The notes beneath the pieces were generated by a model, which made no database searches, had not been told where the DNA came from, and saw only the letters and a program-made list of their open reading frames with translations. From Betaproteobacteria bacterium (lineage in GTDB: Bacteria; Pseudomonadota; Gammaproteobacteria; Burkholderiales; Burkholderiaceae_D): a DNA stretch of 5,442 nucleotides. The translations under genes and the position numbers were made by a program. Position 1 is the stretch's first letter. Each line of letters begins with the position of its first letter. Of this stretch, positions 1 to 5,442 are shown piece by piece. The stretch covers positions 1 through 5,442 of the forward strand of contig JAATFN010000118.1 in assembly GCA_015655165.1 (NCBI GenBank), in the 5' to 3' direction.

Positions 1-35
1 AGGACTGAGCCCTGTGCAATACAGAACCCAGTCCT
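1..35. repeat. Split inverted repeat at the window edge
   Basis: AGGACTG at 1-7 is the exact reverse complement of CAGTCCT at 29-35. Inside it CTGT (12-15) pairs with ACAG (21-24), leaving the 5-nt loop GCAAT and a symmetric 4x4 internal loop. As RNA this could fold on either strand. No T-run follows on the plus strand, so it is not a typical Rho-independent terminator for anything read rightwards. On the minus strand its continuation lies outside the window. It may be the end of a repeat element or a leader structure of a gene to the left. The base pairing is certain, the role unknown. Confidence 0.4.
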
Positions 36-64
36 TCGTTACCGCCTGATTTTACTGTCAAACT

Positions 65-87
65 AATTGGGGTCAGTTCACTTTACG
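65..87. repeat. Possible REP/RAYT-like motif fragment
   Basis: The stretch AATTGGGGTCAG at 65-76, followed by TTCACTTTAC, resembles the AATTGGGGTCAGA-type sequences that, from memory, often surround IS200-like REP-associated tyrosine transposase genes in Proteobacteria. Only one copy is visible and there is no transposase in the window. The match rests on recollection of a short motif, so this is tentative. Confidence 0.22.
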
Positions 88-107
88 GGGTGTTTGTTTA
101 TGCATCA

Positions 108-126
108 GCACGCCTTCTTGGCGTGC
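108..126 (-). terminator. Hairpin after the pnp stop codon
   Basis: A perfect 7-bp GC-rich stem (GCACGCC at 108-114 with GGCGTGC at 120-126) encloses a 5-nt loop and begins 7 nt beyond the pnp stop codon. No uridine tract follows on the minus strand (the next bases are TGATGCATAAAC), so it is not a canonical intrinsic terminator. It could be a weak or Rho-assisted terminator, or a 3'-end stabiliser that protects the transcript from exonucleases. Location and stem are seen directly; the function is inferred. Confidence 0.45.
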
Positions 127-133
127 ACAGGCA

Positions 134-2248
134 TTACTGCGTCACTTCTTCTGTCGCCTGAACTTCTTCCACAGCAGCTTTCATTGACAGTTTCAAACGA
201 CCACGATCATCTGTTTCCAGTACTTTAACGCGTACTTGCTGACCTTCTTTCAAGTAGTCAGAAACAGCATTGACCCGTTCGTTGGCAATCTGGCTAATAT
301 GCAACAAACCATCCTTACCTGGCAGCACCTGCACAATCGCACCAAAGTCGAGTAACTTCAATACAGTGCCTTCATAGATCTTGCCAATTTCAACAGAAGC
401 CGTTAACTCTTCGATACGACGCTTGGCTTCCTGACCAGCTGTTGCATCAACGGATGCAATAGTGACAACGCCTTCGTCGCTGATATCGATTTGTGTACCG
501 GTTTCTTCAGTCAAAGCACGAATGACCGCACCGCCCTTACCGATCACATCACGAATCTTTTCCGGATTGATCTTGATGGTAATCAAGCGTGGTGCGAAGT
601 CGGACAATTCGACTTTACCTGCCGGCACGGCTTCCTGCATTTTGCCCAGAATATGTACACGGCCTTCTTTGGCTTGTTCCAACGCGACTTGCATGATTTC
701 TTTGGTAATGCCCTGGATCTTGATATCCATTTGCAGTGCGGTAATACCTGCTGCTGTACCGGCTACCTTGAAATCCATATCGCCCAAATGATCTTCATCA
801 CCCAGAATGTCTGTCAGCACCGCAAATTTGTTGCCGTCTTTGATCAAGCCCATTGCGATACCGGCAACGTGTGCGGAAACAGGAACGCCCGCATCCATCA
901 ACGCCAGACAGCCACCGCAAACAGATGCCATCGAGGAAGAACCGTTAGACTCTGTAATTTCGGACACCAGACGCACCGAGTAGCTGAATTCTTCAGGTGA
1001 AGGCAATGCAGCAATCAATGCGCGTTTTGCTAGACGGCCATGACCGATTTCACGACGCTTAGGTGTACCGACGCGACCCGTTTCGCCTGTGGCAAACGGA
1101 GGCATGTTGTAATGCAACATGAAACGATCGGTGTATTCACCCAGCAAACCGTCGATCTTTTGTTCGTCACGTGCTGTACCCAGTGTTGCAATGACCAACG
1201 CTTGTGTTTCACCGCGTGTGAACAATGCAGAACCGTGTGTGCGTGGTAACACGCCAGTACGAATCGAGATCGGACGCACAGTACGTGTGTCGCGACCATC
1301 AATACGTGGCTCGCCATCGAGAATTTGTGAACGAACGATTTTTGCTTCCAGATCAAACAGGATACCACCCACTTCGGCAGTATCAACCGCTTCAGCTTCA
1401 GTTGCCAATGCGGCATTGACTTGTGTTGTCACCGCCTTGAGTTTTTCTGTACGTGCCTGTTTGTCCTTGACTTGGTAAGCCGCACGCAGATCGGCCTCGG
1501 CCAATGCTGCCACACGTGCGATCAGAGCTTCATTTTTCGGTGCAGGACTCCATTGCACTTCAGGTTTGCCGCCATCACGTACCAATGCGTGAATCGCGTC
1601 AATGATCGCTTTGGATTGCTCGTGACCGAATACAACCGCACCCAGCATGACTTCTTCGGACAATTGTTTTGCTTCGGACTCCACCATCAAGACAGCCGAC
1701 TCGGTACCGGCAACAACCAGGTCCAGTTGGGAAGACTTCAATTGTGTGACAGTCGGGTTCAATACATACTGACCATCGATGTAGCCCACACGTGCTGCAC
1801 CAACAGGACCGTTAAACGGGATACCGGCAATCGACAAGGCAGCAGATGCGCCAATCATCGCTGGGATGTCCGGATCGATTTCAGGGTTGACCGACAATAC
1901 GTGAATAATCACTTGTACTTCGTTTAGGTAACCTTCAGGAAACAATGGACGAATTGGACGATCGATCAAACGGGATGTTAATGTTTCTTTTTCGGAAGGC
2001 TTACCTTCGCGTTTGAAAAAACCGCCAGGAATACGACCTGCCGCATAGGTTTTTTCAATATAGTCGACAGTCAGCGGGAAAAAATCCTGACCTGGTTTGG
2101 CATCTTTTTTTGCAACCACTGTTGCCAACACGACTGTATCTTCAACGGACACAACAACTGCGCCGGAAGCCTGACGTGCGATTTCGCCTGTTTCCAGCGT
2201 GACCTGATGTTGGCCGTACTGGAAGGTTTTCGTAATTTTATTGAACAC
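134..2248 (-). CDS. pnp: Polynucleotide phosphorylase (PNPase)
   Basis: Phosphorolytic 3'-to-5' exoribonuclease that releases nucleoside diphosphates from RNA. In bacteria it works as a ring-shaped trimer, alone or in the RNA degradosome. The 704-residue product has the complete family layout: first RNase PH domain (about 12-145, with the FFKREG RNA-binding loop at 77-82), helical domain (about 240-310), catalytic second RNase PH domain (about 325-545), KH domain (about 553-612, GKGG loop at 570-573) and S1 domain (about 621-690). The catalytic residues are present at the E. coli numbering: the SSS motif at 437-439, Asp486, Asp492 and Lys494. The start is GTG, with AAGGA 6 nt upstream (2255-2259); the initial [12 protein letters not shown] matches the usual N-terminus. 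It lies downstream of rpsO in the standard order, separated by the rpsO terminator and a leader with stem-loops. No truncation or missing domain is seen. Confidence 0.98.
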   Translation of the reverse strand: MFNKITKTFQYGQHQVTLETGEIARQASGAVVVSVEDTVVLATVVAKKDAKPGQDFFPLTVDYIEKTYAAGRIPGGFFKREGKPSEKETLTSRLIDRPIRPLFPEGYLNEVQVIIHVLSVNPEIDPDIPAMIGASAALSIAGIPFNGPVGAARVGYIDGQYVLNPTVTQLKSSQLDLVVAGTESAVLMVESEAKQLSEEVMLGAVVFGHEQSKAIIDAIHALVRDGGKPEVQWSPAPKNEALIARVAALAEADLRAAYQVKDKQARTEKLKAVTTQVNAALATEAEAVDTAEVGGILFDLEAKIVRSQILDGEPRIDGRDTRTVRPISIRTGVLPRTHGSALFTRGETQALVIATLGTARDEQKIDGLLGEYTDRFMLHYNMPPFATGETGRVGTPKRREIGHGRLAKRALIAALPSPEEFSYSVRLVSEITESNGSSSMASVCGGCLALMDAGVPVSAHVAGIAMGLIKDGNKFAVLTDILGDEDHLGDMDFKVAGTAAGITALQMDIKIQGITKEIMQVALEQAKEGRVHILGKMQEAVPAGKVELSDFAPRLITIKINPEKIRDVIGKGGAVIRALTEETGTQIDISDEGVVTIASVDATAGQEAKRRIEELTASVEIGKIYEGTVLKLLDFGAIVQVLPGKDGLLHISQIANERVNAVSDYLKEGQQVRVKVLETDDRGRLKLSMKAAVEEVQATEEVTQ

Positions 2249-2302
2249 GGAATTTCCTTTCTTCTCTTGAGCCCGGCATTTAAAATAGCGGACTCTTTTT
2301 AC

Positions 2303-2325
2303 CGACAGATTTTCAGGGGCTGTCG
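2303..2325 (-). other. Second pnp-leader hairpin
   Basis: In the pnp 5' untranslated region the minus strand reads CGACAG, an 11-nt loop, then CTGTCG, a perfect 6-bp stem 55 nt upstream of the start codon. The stem is short and the loop large, so it may be chance. It is listed because it sits in the leader where PNPase autocontrol acts in relatives. Confidence 0.3.
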
Positions 2326-2350
2326 TTCACCTCACCACAGGCCATTGCCC

Positions 2351-2378
2351 GTTAAAAGACGCAGACCTTACTTGTCGA
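2351..2378 (-). promoter_or_regulatory. Weak candidate pnp promoter
   Basis: On the minus strand TCGACA (2373-2378, five of six matches to the -35 consensus) is followed after 16 nt by TTTAAC (2351-2356, four of six matches to the -10 consensus). It lies between the rpsO terminator and pnp, where enterobacteria have a separate pnp promoter. Its -35 overlaps the leader hairpin, so a transcript from here would lack that hairpin. The two readings of this region therefore compete. Confidence 0.25.
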
Positions 2379-2392
2379 CCATCAAGTGGTCT
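2363..2392 (-). other. pnp-leader stem-loop, possible RNase III site
   Basis: The minus strand reads AGACC ACTTG, an 8-nt loop, CAAGT, a two-base AA bulge, then GGTCT: ten base pairs broken only by the bulge. It lies between the rpsO terminator and the pnp start, about 115 nt before the start codon. In E. coli a leader stem-loop at the corresponding place is cut by RNase III, which allows PNPase to repress its own synthesis. The pairing is seen directly. The RNase III role is inferred from position; the stem is shorter than typical substrates unless it extends by tertiary or non-canonical pairs. Confidence 0.45.
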
Positions 2393-2410
2393 TTACATAC
2401 TGCAAAAACG

Positions 2411-2458
2411 AAACAACAAAAACGAAAAATGCCCGCGTCAACACAACGCAGGCATTTT
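2411..2458 (-). terminator. rpsO intrinsic terminator
   Basis: The minus strand forms a 12-bp stem (AAAATGCCTGCG at 2458-2447 with CGCGGGCATTTT at 2437-2426), interrupted only by one G-T wobble, with a 9-nt loop. It is followed by a T-rich run, TTTTTCGTTTTTG. It starts 42 nt after the rpsO stop codon. The wobble pairs only in the minus-strand RNA (it is an A-C mismatch on the other strand), which confirms the direction. Readthrough would give an rpsO-pnp cotranscript, as known for this gene pair. Confidence 0.9.
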
Positions 2459-2500
2459 GGCTACACTTTGTCAATCCGGATATCGATCGGATACAAAATA

Positions 2501-2770
2501 TTACTTACGCAGACCAAGCTTCTCGATCAGAGCACGGTAACGGTCAACGTTCGTGTTCTTCAGGTAAACCAGAAGACTTTTACGACGGTTAACCATCTTG
2601 ATCAGACCACGACGTGAGTGGTGATCTTTAGAGTGTTCTTTGAAGTGGCCGTTCAAATCATTGATACGTGCTGTTAGCAACGCAACTTGAACTTCCGGAG
2701 ATCCGGTATCATTTTGACCACGTGCATTATCTGCAACGATGGCAGCCTTGGCTGTTTTTTCGATTGACAT
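2501..2770 (-). CDS. rpsO: 30S ribosomal protein S15
   Basis: Primary 16S rRNA-binding protein of the small-subunit platform, contacting the central-domain three-way junction and the 23S bridge. The product is 89 residues, the normal family length. It carries the characteristic [13 protein letters not shown] stretch (21-33), the conserved [15 protein letters not shown] block (42-56) and the [13 protein letters not shown] helix (59-71), ending in LGLRK. The ATG at 2770 is chosen because it yields the canonical MSIEKTAK start and has a GAAAGG ribosome-binding site 7 nt away. An in-frame GTG 15 nt further upstream lies on that site and is not used. The gene is transcribed from its own promoter through a structured leader, ends at a strong terminator, and precedes pnp as in most Proteobacteria. 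Confidence 0.98.
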   Translation of the reverse strand: MSIEKTAKAAIVADNARGQNDTGSPEVQVALLTARINDLNGHFKEHSKDHHSRRGLIKMVNRRKSLLVYLKNTNVDRYRALIEKLGLRK

Positions 2771-2777
2771 CTTATTA

Positions 2778-2783
2778 CCTTTC
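2778..2783 (-). promoter_or_regulatory. rpsO ribosome-binding site
   Basis: GAAAGG on the minus strand lies 7 nt from the ATG at 2770. It decides between that ATG and the in-frame GTG at 2785, whose codons overlap this site and which would lack a Shine-Dalgarno sequence of its own. Confidence 0.8.
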
Positions 2784-2788
2784 ACAAG

Positions 2789-2853
2789 CGATACAAAGAG
2801 TCGTAACCCTCTCTATCGTGAACAATATAACCGACCCCCATGGCCAGTTCACG
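2789..2853 (-). promoter_or_regulatory. Structured rpsO leader, possible S15 autoregulatory site
   Basis: The short leader can form two adjacent hairpins. The 5' one pairs CGTGAAC (2853-2847) with GTTCACG (2823-2817) around a 23-nt loop. The 3' one pairs CGATA (2818-2814) with TATCG (2793-2789), with an inner AGAG/CTCT stem. They share two bases (2817-2818), so full pairing of both is exclusive, and the 3' hairpin ends 5 nt before the ribosome-binding site. S15 represses its own mRNA through leader folds in E. coli and several other bacteria, by different structures in each group. The pairing is seen; S15 binding is inferred. Confidence 0.45.
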
Positions 2854-2856
2854 CGC

Positions 2857-2885
2857 AGTATATCTGAAAAAAGCAAGTGACACAA
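2857..2885 (-). promoter_or_regulatory. rpsO sigma70-type promoter
   Basis: On the minus strand TTGTGT (2885-2880) and TATACT (2862-2857) are separated by exactly 17 nt. The -10 has five of six consensus matches and the -35 keeps the TTG core. Transcription would begin near 2850-2852, giving a leader of about 80 nt before the rpsO start codon, at the 5' end of the first leader hairpin. Confidence 0.65.
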
Positions 2886-2913
2886 TGAAGTGCCGTCTTT
2901 GGGAGAGTACAAT
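2885..2913 (+). promoter_or_regulatory. Weak candidate promoter for the lipoprotein gene
   Basis: TACAAT at 2908-2913 is a good -10 hexamer (five of six matches). The hexamer 17 nt upstream, ATGAAG (2885-2890), is a poor -35. It would be back to back with the rpsO promoter, whose -35 ends at 2885, so the two -35 elements touch. A transcript from it would start near 2920 and have a leader of about 36 nt to the preferred ATG. Confidence 0.35.
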
Positions 2914-2955
2914 CCCCATCATTGACACTTTTGAGGCTTGCCGCCCGCACTCCGT

Positions 2956-3444
2956 ATGCGCCAACTAATCACCATCACCACCTTAGCCACTACCCTGTTT
3001 CTAGCCGGTTGCGCCGCCTTTAACCCGCCTGTGGCGGGTGACTCTGTCGACACCGTCATTGCCCGTCTGGGTAAACCGAGCCAAACGTATACAATTGGCA
3101 ACACAACCCTTCTAGAATATGGTGGCGGCTCCTTTGGCCAATACAGCTATATGGCACGCCTGACAGATGGCAAGCTGACATCCTATGACCAGACTTGGAC
3201 CGTAGCCAATTTCGAAAAAATCAAGATTGGCGAATACACCAAAGAAGATGTGCTCCATCTGGTGGGCCGTCCAACAGAAGTAACCGGTTTTGCCCGTTCT
3301 CCTTATGAAGTCTGGAACTACGGTTTTAAAGAAAGCGGCGTATGGAACTCGATGATGAGTATCTATTTCGATGACAATGGCATTGTCCGAAAAATAGAAA
3401 ACGGCCCCGACCTGCGCTATGACGAAATGCGTTTCTCCTGGTAA
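2956..3444 (+). CDS. Small outer-membrane-type lipoprotein with BamE/SmpA-like repeats
   Basis: Predicted lipoprotein of 162 residues. A short signal peptide (MRQLITITTLATTLF) ends in the lipobox LAGC, with the lipidated Cys at 19. The next residue is Ala rather than Asp, which favours transport to the outer membrane. The mature part holds two similar units (about 27-80 and 89-148), each with a G-x-[ST]-containing turn, a helix ending L-x-G-[KR]-P-[ST], then strands. This resembles the BamE/SmpA-OmlA fold, whose founding member belongs to the outer-membrane protein assembly machine. The exact role here is not known and it is probably not BamE itself, which has one such unit. The ATG gives a standard signal peptide. 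An in-frame TTG at 2938 would add six residues (MPPALR). Neither start has a well-placed Shine-Dalgarno: GAGG at 2933-2936 is too close to one and too far from the other. It is divergent from rpsO and convergent with pssA. Confidence 0.85.
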   Translation: MRQLITITTLATTLFLAGCAAFNPPVAGDSVDTVIARLGKPSQTYTIGNTTLLEYGGGSFGQYSYMARLTDGKLTSYDQTWTVANFEKIKIGEYTKEDVLHLVGRPTEVTGFARSPYEVWNYGFKESGVWNSMMSIYFDDNGIVRKIENGPDLRYDEMRFSW

Positions 3445-3484
3445 AAACAACAAAGGCTTGCCCTGTGACTGGACAAGCCTTTGT
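3443..3484. terminator. Shared terminator of convergent lipoprotein gene and pssA
   Basis: ACAAAGGCTTG (3450-3460) and CAAGCCTTTGT (3474-3484) form a perfect 11-bp stem around a 13-nt loop in the 63-bp gap between the two converging genes. On the minus strand it runs into TGTTTTTACC, giving a proper U-tract for pssA. On the plus strand only TTTGT at the stem end serves as a U-run, so termination of the lipoprotein transcript is probably weaker. The stem begins 6 nt after the lipoprotein stop codon, and the U-tract for pssA overlaps that stop. Confidence 0.85.
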
Positions 3485-3507
3485 GCCTATGCCGACAAGG
3501 TGCCCGG

Positions 3508-4335
3508 CTAGATAATACTGGTACGTTTACCCTTGATAAACTGCCATGCATAGACCACATAGCCAGACAAGCCATACAGCACAAACACGCCAAAGAGTAC
3601 TTTTGGTGGATCACTGGAAATAGCCACAATAATGGCCACCACCAACAAAATCGCGATAAACGGCACGGCCTTACGGAAATGGAAGTCCTTGAAACTGTAA
3701 AACGGCACGTTGGTGACCATCGTCATCCCCGCATACATGGTAATGACCCACGATGCCCAGCTGAGATCCGCACCGGCAAAACGCAAATCATCCATTAACC
3801 ACACAAACCCGGCAACCAGTGCAGCTGCAGCAGGACTAGGCAAGCCCTGAAAATAACGTTTGTCGACAATCGTCATATTGGTATTAAAACGCGCCAGACG
3901 CAATGCACCGCCAACGCAATAGACAAAGGCGGCAATCCAGCCAAGCTTGCCCATACCGCGCAAAGACCACTCATACACGACCAATGCAGGCGCAGCACCG
4001 AAAGAGACCATGTCGGACAGACTGTCGTATTGCGCTCCGAATTCACTCTGGGTATTGGTCATTCTGGCAACACGCCCGTCCAGACTGTCTAACACCATCG
4101 CCACAAAAATCGCAATCGCGGCTTCGGAAAACTTCAGATTCATCGCCATGACAATGGCATAGAAACCGCAAAACAAAGCCGCTGTCGTAAAGGCATTCGG
4201 CAACAGGTAAATGCTGCGTGAACGTGCTCTTCTAACAACCGAACTCGTATCTTGTCCCACCAGTTTTTGTCCCCGCAATGATTTAGGAATTGGCATATCA
4301 CTATTTTTTGTTTTACGCCGCCTGAAATTTGCCAT
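3508..4335 (-). CDS. pssA: CDP-diacylglycerol--serine O-phosphatidyltransferase
   Basis: Makes phosphatidylserine and CMP from CDP-diacylglycerol and L-serine, the step that leads to phosphatidylethanolamine after decarboxylation by Psd. It is an integral inner-membrane enzyme of the CDP-alcohol phosphotransferase family. The full catalytic signature D-x2-D-G-x2-A-R-x8-G-x3-D-x3-D is present: Asp83, Asp86, Gly87, Ala90, Arg91, Gly100, Asp104 and Asp108. The 275-residue product has a basic N-terminal tail (about 1-40), then hydrophobic segments near 44-66, 70-82, 112-122, 132-146, 165-181, 193-210, 224-240 and 245-266. This is the membrane-bound type, not the soluble phospholipase-D-like PssA of E. 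coli. The ATG has AAGGA 9 nt upstream. The gene is alone on its transcript: the palindromic terminator of the SIMPL gene precedes it, and psd, often beside pssA in Burkholderiales, is not in the window. No clear promoter was found in the 127 bp before it. Confidence 0.95.
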   Translation of the reverse strand: MANFRRRKTKNSDMPIPKSLRGQKLVGQDTSSVVRRARSRSIYLLPNAFTTAALFCGFYAIVMAMNLKFSEAAIAIFVAMVLDSLDGRVARMTNTQSEFGAQYDSLSDMVSFGAAPALVVYEWSLRGMGKLGWIAAFVYCVGGALRLARFNTNMTIVDKRYFQGLPSPAAAALVAGFVWLMDDLRFAGADLSWASWVITMYAGMTMVTNVPFYSFKDFHFRKAVPFIAILLVVAIIVAISSDPPKVLFGVFVLYGLSGYVVYAWQFIKGKRTSII

Positions 4336-4453
4336 CGTTTGAAATCCTTACTGATTACTTTTTTCCGAAAGAGATTACCCCGTTCAGAACTATGCGCTTG
4401 TTGCTGCGTTGCAGTGCACGACATTGCCACATGCAAACACAATGCCGCCCCTG

Positions 4454-4492
4454 AAAAAACAACAGGGACTGCTATTGCAATAGCAGTCCCTG
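4454..4492 (-). terminator. Perfect-palindrome terminator of the SIMPL gene
   Basis: CAGGGACTGCTATTG (4463-4477) is followed directly by its exact reverse complement CAATAGCAGTCCCTG (4478-4492), a 30-bp perfect palindrome with no spacer. In RNA this gives a stem of about 13 bp with a 4-nt loop. On the minus strand TTGTTTTTTC follows at once, so it terminates the upstream SIMPL gene, 62 nt after its stop codon. The plus-strand side has no T-run. It separates the SIMPL gene and pssA into different transcripts, apart from readthrough. Confidence 0.9.
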
Positions 4493-4554
4493 CAAGATAC
4501 CACGATACAGAAAAAAATTTAAGCAATTCCTCCGGTCATTCTTCGTTGTACGAG

Positions 4555-5286
4555 TTACTTGAGTTTGACCTTACCGACAATTTGCATCGACAATGTCGAC
4601 TCACCCGGCTCAAAACTGGGCTCGGCCACTTCAGCGCTTTTGGCCATTGCCGCATCCGCACGCATCGCATACATTCTTGGTGCAACACCGCCACCACCAT
4701 CTGCTACCATATCGACAGAGTCCAGTGTCGCATCTTGCGCATTACGCCCCATGGCACGTGTTACCGCATTGACACGATCAATCAGGTTTTTGTAAGCATC
4801 CTCGATTAACGCCGCATCCTGCCTTTTCTGGGTTGCAGGACTTAATTCAAACTGGATACCATTCAATGCCAGTGTGCCTTGCACTGCAGCAACTGTTTTA
4901 GACAGATTGGCCAGATTTGTTGTCGTTACAGCAAGTGACTGCCCCACACGCCAACCAACAATCTGACGTGCCTGACCGGTTTTAGGTTCGGCCTCCGCAT
5001 ACACGGGATAGGTAAAGTAGCCTTGTGTTTTTAACAGCGCCTGCGCATCATTCTTTTTAATGAGCTCAAGCCCTTTGTTCATCTTTTGATTCACACGTGA
5101 AGCAGCAGCAGCCTTGTCTTTGTCCTGCTCTTCAATCGTCAACGTCACACGTGCCTGATCGTTGGGCGTAACGACTTCCCCACTTGCGGCAACTTTGATT
5201 TCCGTGCCATTTGTCTCTACAGCATAAGCACTGACCATACATGCACTTAATGCAGCAGCCAATACAACCCGATTCATGTTCAACAT
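4555..5286 (-). CDS. Exported SIMPL (DUF541) domain protein
   Basis: Exported protein of 243 residues of the SIMPL/DUF541 family, which includes E. coli YggE and Brucella BP26. These are periplasmic or surface proteins linked to oxidative-stress tolerance and channel-like oligomers, with no agreed biochemical activity. A signal peptide (MLNMNRVVLAAALSACMVSAYA) has a good type I cleavage site after Ala22. The mature part opens with the typical EIKVAASGEVVTPNDQARVTL (29-49) and continues with the paired helices and strands of the domain (about 29-240). A Gly- and Ala-rich linker (about 196-215) precedes the final strand, STLSMQIVGKVKLK. The ATG at 5286 is preferred because GGGAGAG lies just upstream. 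The in-frame TTG at 5298 overlaps that site, and the ATG at 5277 is too far from it. Cys16 lies in an LSAC stretch that could act as a lipobox. No convincing promoter was seen in the 156 bp upstream. The family call is firm, the function unknown. Confidence 0.88.
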   Translation of the reverse strand: MLNMNRVVLAAALSACMVSAYAVETNGTEIKVAASGEVVTPNDQARVTLTIEEQDKDKAAAASRVNQKMNKGLELIKKNDAQALLKTQGYFTYPVYAEAEPKTGQARQIVGWRVGQSLAVTTTNLANLSKTVAAVQGTLALNGIQFELSPATQKRQDAALIEDAYKNLIDRVNAVTRAMGRNAQDATLDSVDMVADGGGGVAPRMYAMRADAAMAKSAEVAEPSFEPGESTLSMQIVGKVKLK

Positions 5287-5289
5287 ACA

Positions 5290-5296
5290 CTCTCCC
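5290..5296 (-). promoter_or_regulatory. SIMPL-gene ribosome-binding site
   Basis: GGGAGAG on the minus strand, with its GGGAG core 5 nt from the ATG at 5286. It selects that ATG over the TTG at 5298 (which overlaps the site) and the ATG at 5277 (14 nt from the core). Confidence 0.75.
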
Positions 5297-5442
5297 AATC
5301 ATTGACCAGTACATAACGCTACAGCTTTGAGATCACGAGTGTACAGACAAACCTTGTGTGAGAGCGCTATTTTTTGTATCCAGACTTTGCATGCATTGAC
5401 TTTTCAGCAATGTACCATCACCTACTTAAAACGATACGGACA

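Noticed and set aside
491..1000. Long plus-strand open frame opposite pnp (169 codons)
   Set aside because: It lies wholly antisense to the conserved KH and catalytic regions of pnp, has a Cys- and His-rich composition typical of shadow frames, and resembles no protein family I know.
1421..1927. Second long plus-strand open frame opposite pnp (168 codons)
   Set aside because: Antisense shadow of the N-terminal half of pnp, with the same unnatural Cys/His/Arg-rich composition and no sign of its own ribosome-binding site.
2104..2111. Run of seven T (A7 in the pnp message) as a possible slippage or frameshift site
   Set aside because: The reading frame continues intact through two Lys codons in a conserved part of PNPase, and no downstream stimulatory structure or frame change is seen.
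2922..2927. Exact consensus -35 hexamer TTGACA on the plus strand before the lipoprotein gene
   Set aside because: No -10-like hexamer lies 15-19 nt downstream; that region is GC-rich (CCGCCCGCAC) and leads straight into the start codon.
4140..4526. Minus-strand open frame with a hydrophobic start, beginning with TTG near a GGAGG in the SIMPL-pssA spacer and running into pssA
   Set aside because: GGAGG is only 2 nt from the TTG. The hydrophobic stretch is produced by reading through the terminator palindrome, and the frame then overlaps nearly 200 nt of pssA out of frame. It looks like coincidence.
5396..5428. Possible plus-strand promoter TTGACT with TACTTA near the right edge
   Set aside because: The spacing is 21 nt, too long for a sigma70 promoter, and no downstream gene is visible in the window to support it.

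Overview
The window is an ordinary chromosomal housekeeping segment from a betaproteobacterium, most likely in Burkholderiales and perhaps the Oxalobacteraceae. That placement rests on the overall look of the PNPase, S15 and PssA proteins and on the small two-repeat lipoprotein. By eye the base composition is near 50% GC, which is low for that order. The genus cannot be fixed from sequence alone.

Layout from left to right. Positions 1-133 hold no gene: there is a split inverted repeat at the very edge, a short stretch resembling the GGGGTCAG core of REP/RAYT-associated sequences, and a GC-rich hairpin just after the pnp stop codon. Then comes pnp (polynucleotide phosphorylase, minus strand), preceded by a 252-bp spacer with a leader stem-loop and the strong terminator of rpsO. 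Next is rpsO (ribosomal protein S15, minus strand) with a good sigma70-type promoter and a structured, probably autoregulatory leader. A divergent gene on the plus strand encodes a small outer-membrane-type lipoprotein with two BamE/SmpA-like repeats. It converges on pssA (phosphatidylserine synthase, minus strand), and the two share one hairpin terminator. Upstream of pssA, behind a 30-bp perfect palindrome that ends its transcript, lies an exported SIMPL (DUF541) protein, also on the minus strand. The last 156 bp are its upstream region, in which I found no convincing promoter or second gene.

Functionally, rpsO-pnp is the classic gene pair in which a ribosomal protein and an RNA-degrading enzyme are cotranscribed in part, each with its own post-transcriptional control in well-studied relatives. 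The RNA hairpins found in both leaders fit that scheme, although the folds here are inferred by hand. The lipoprotein, PssA and SIMPL protein all act at the envelope, but each has its own terminator or orientation and there is no sign that they form one operon. I found no mobile element, CRISPR array, tRNA, rRNA or defence-type gene, and no evidence of a novel multi-gene system. The interesting material is regulatory RNA structure between the genes.
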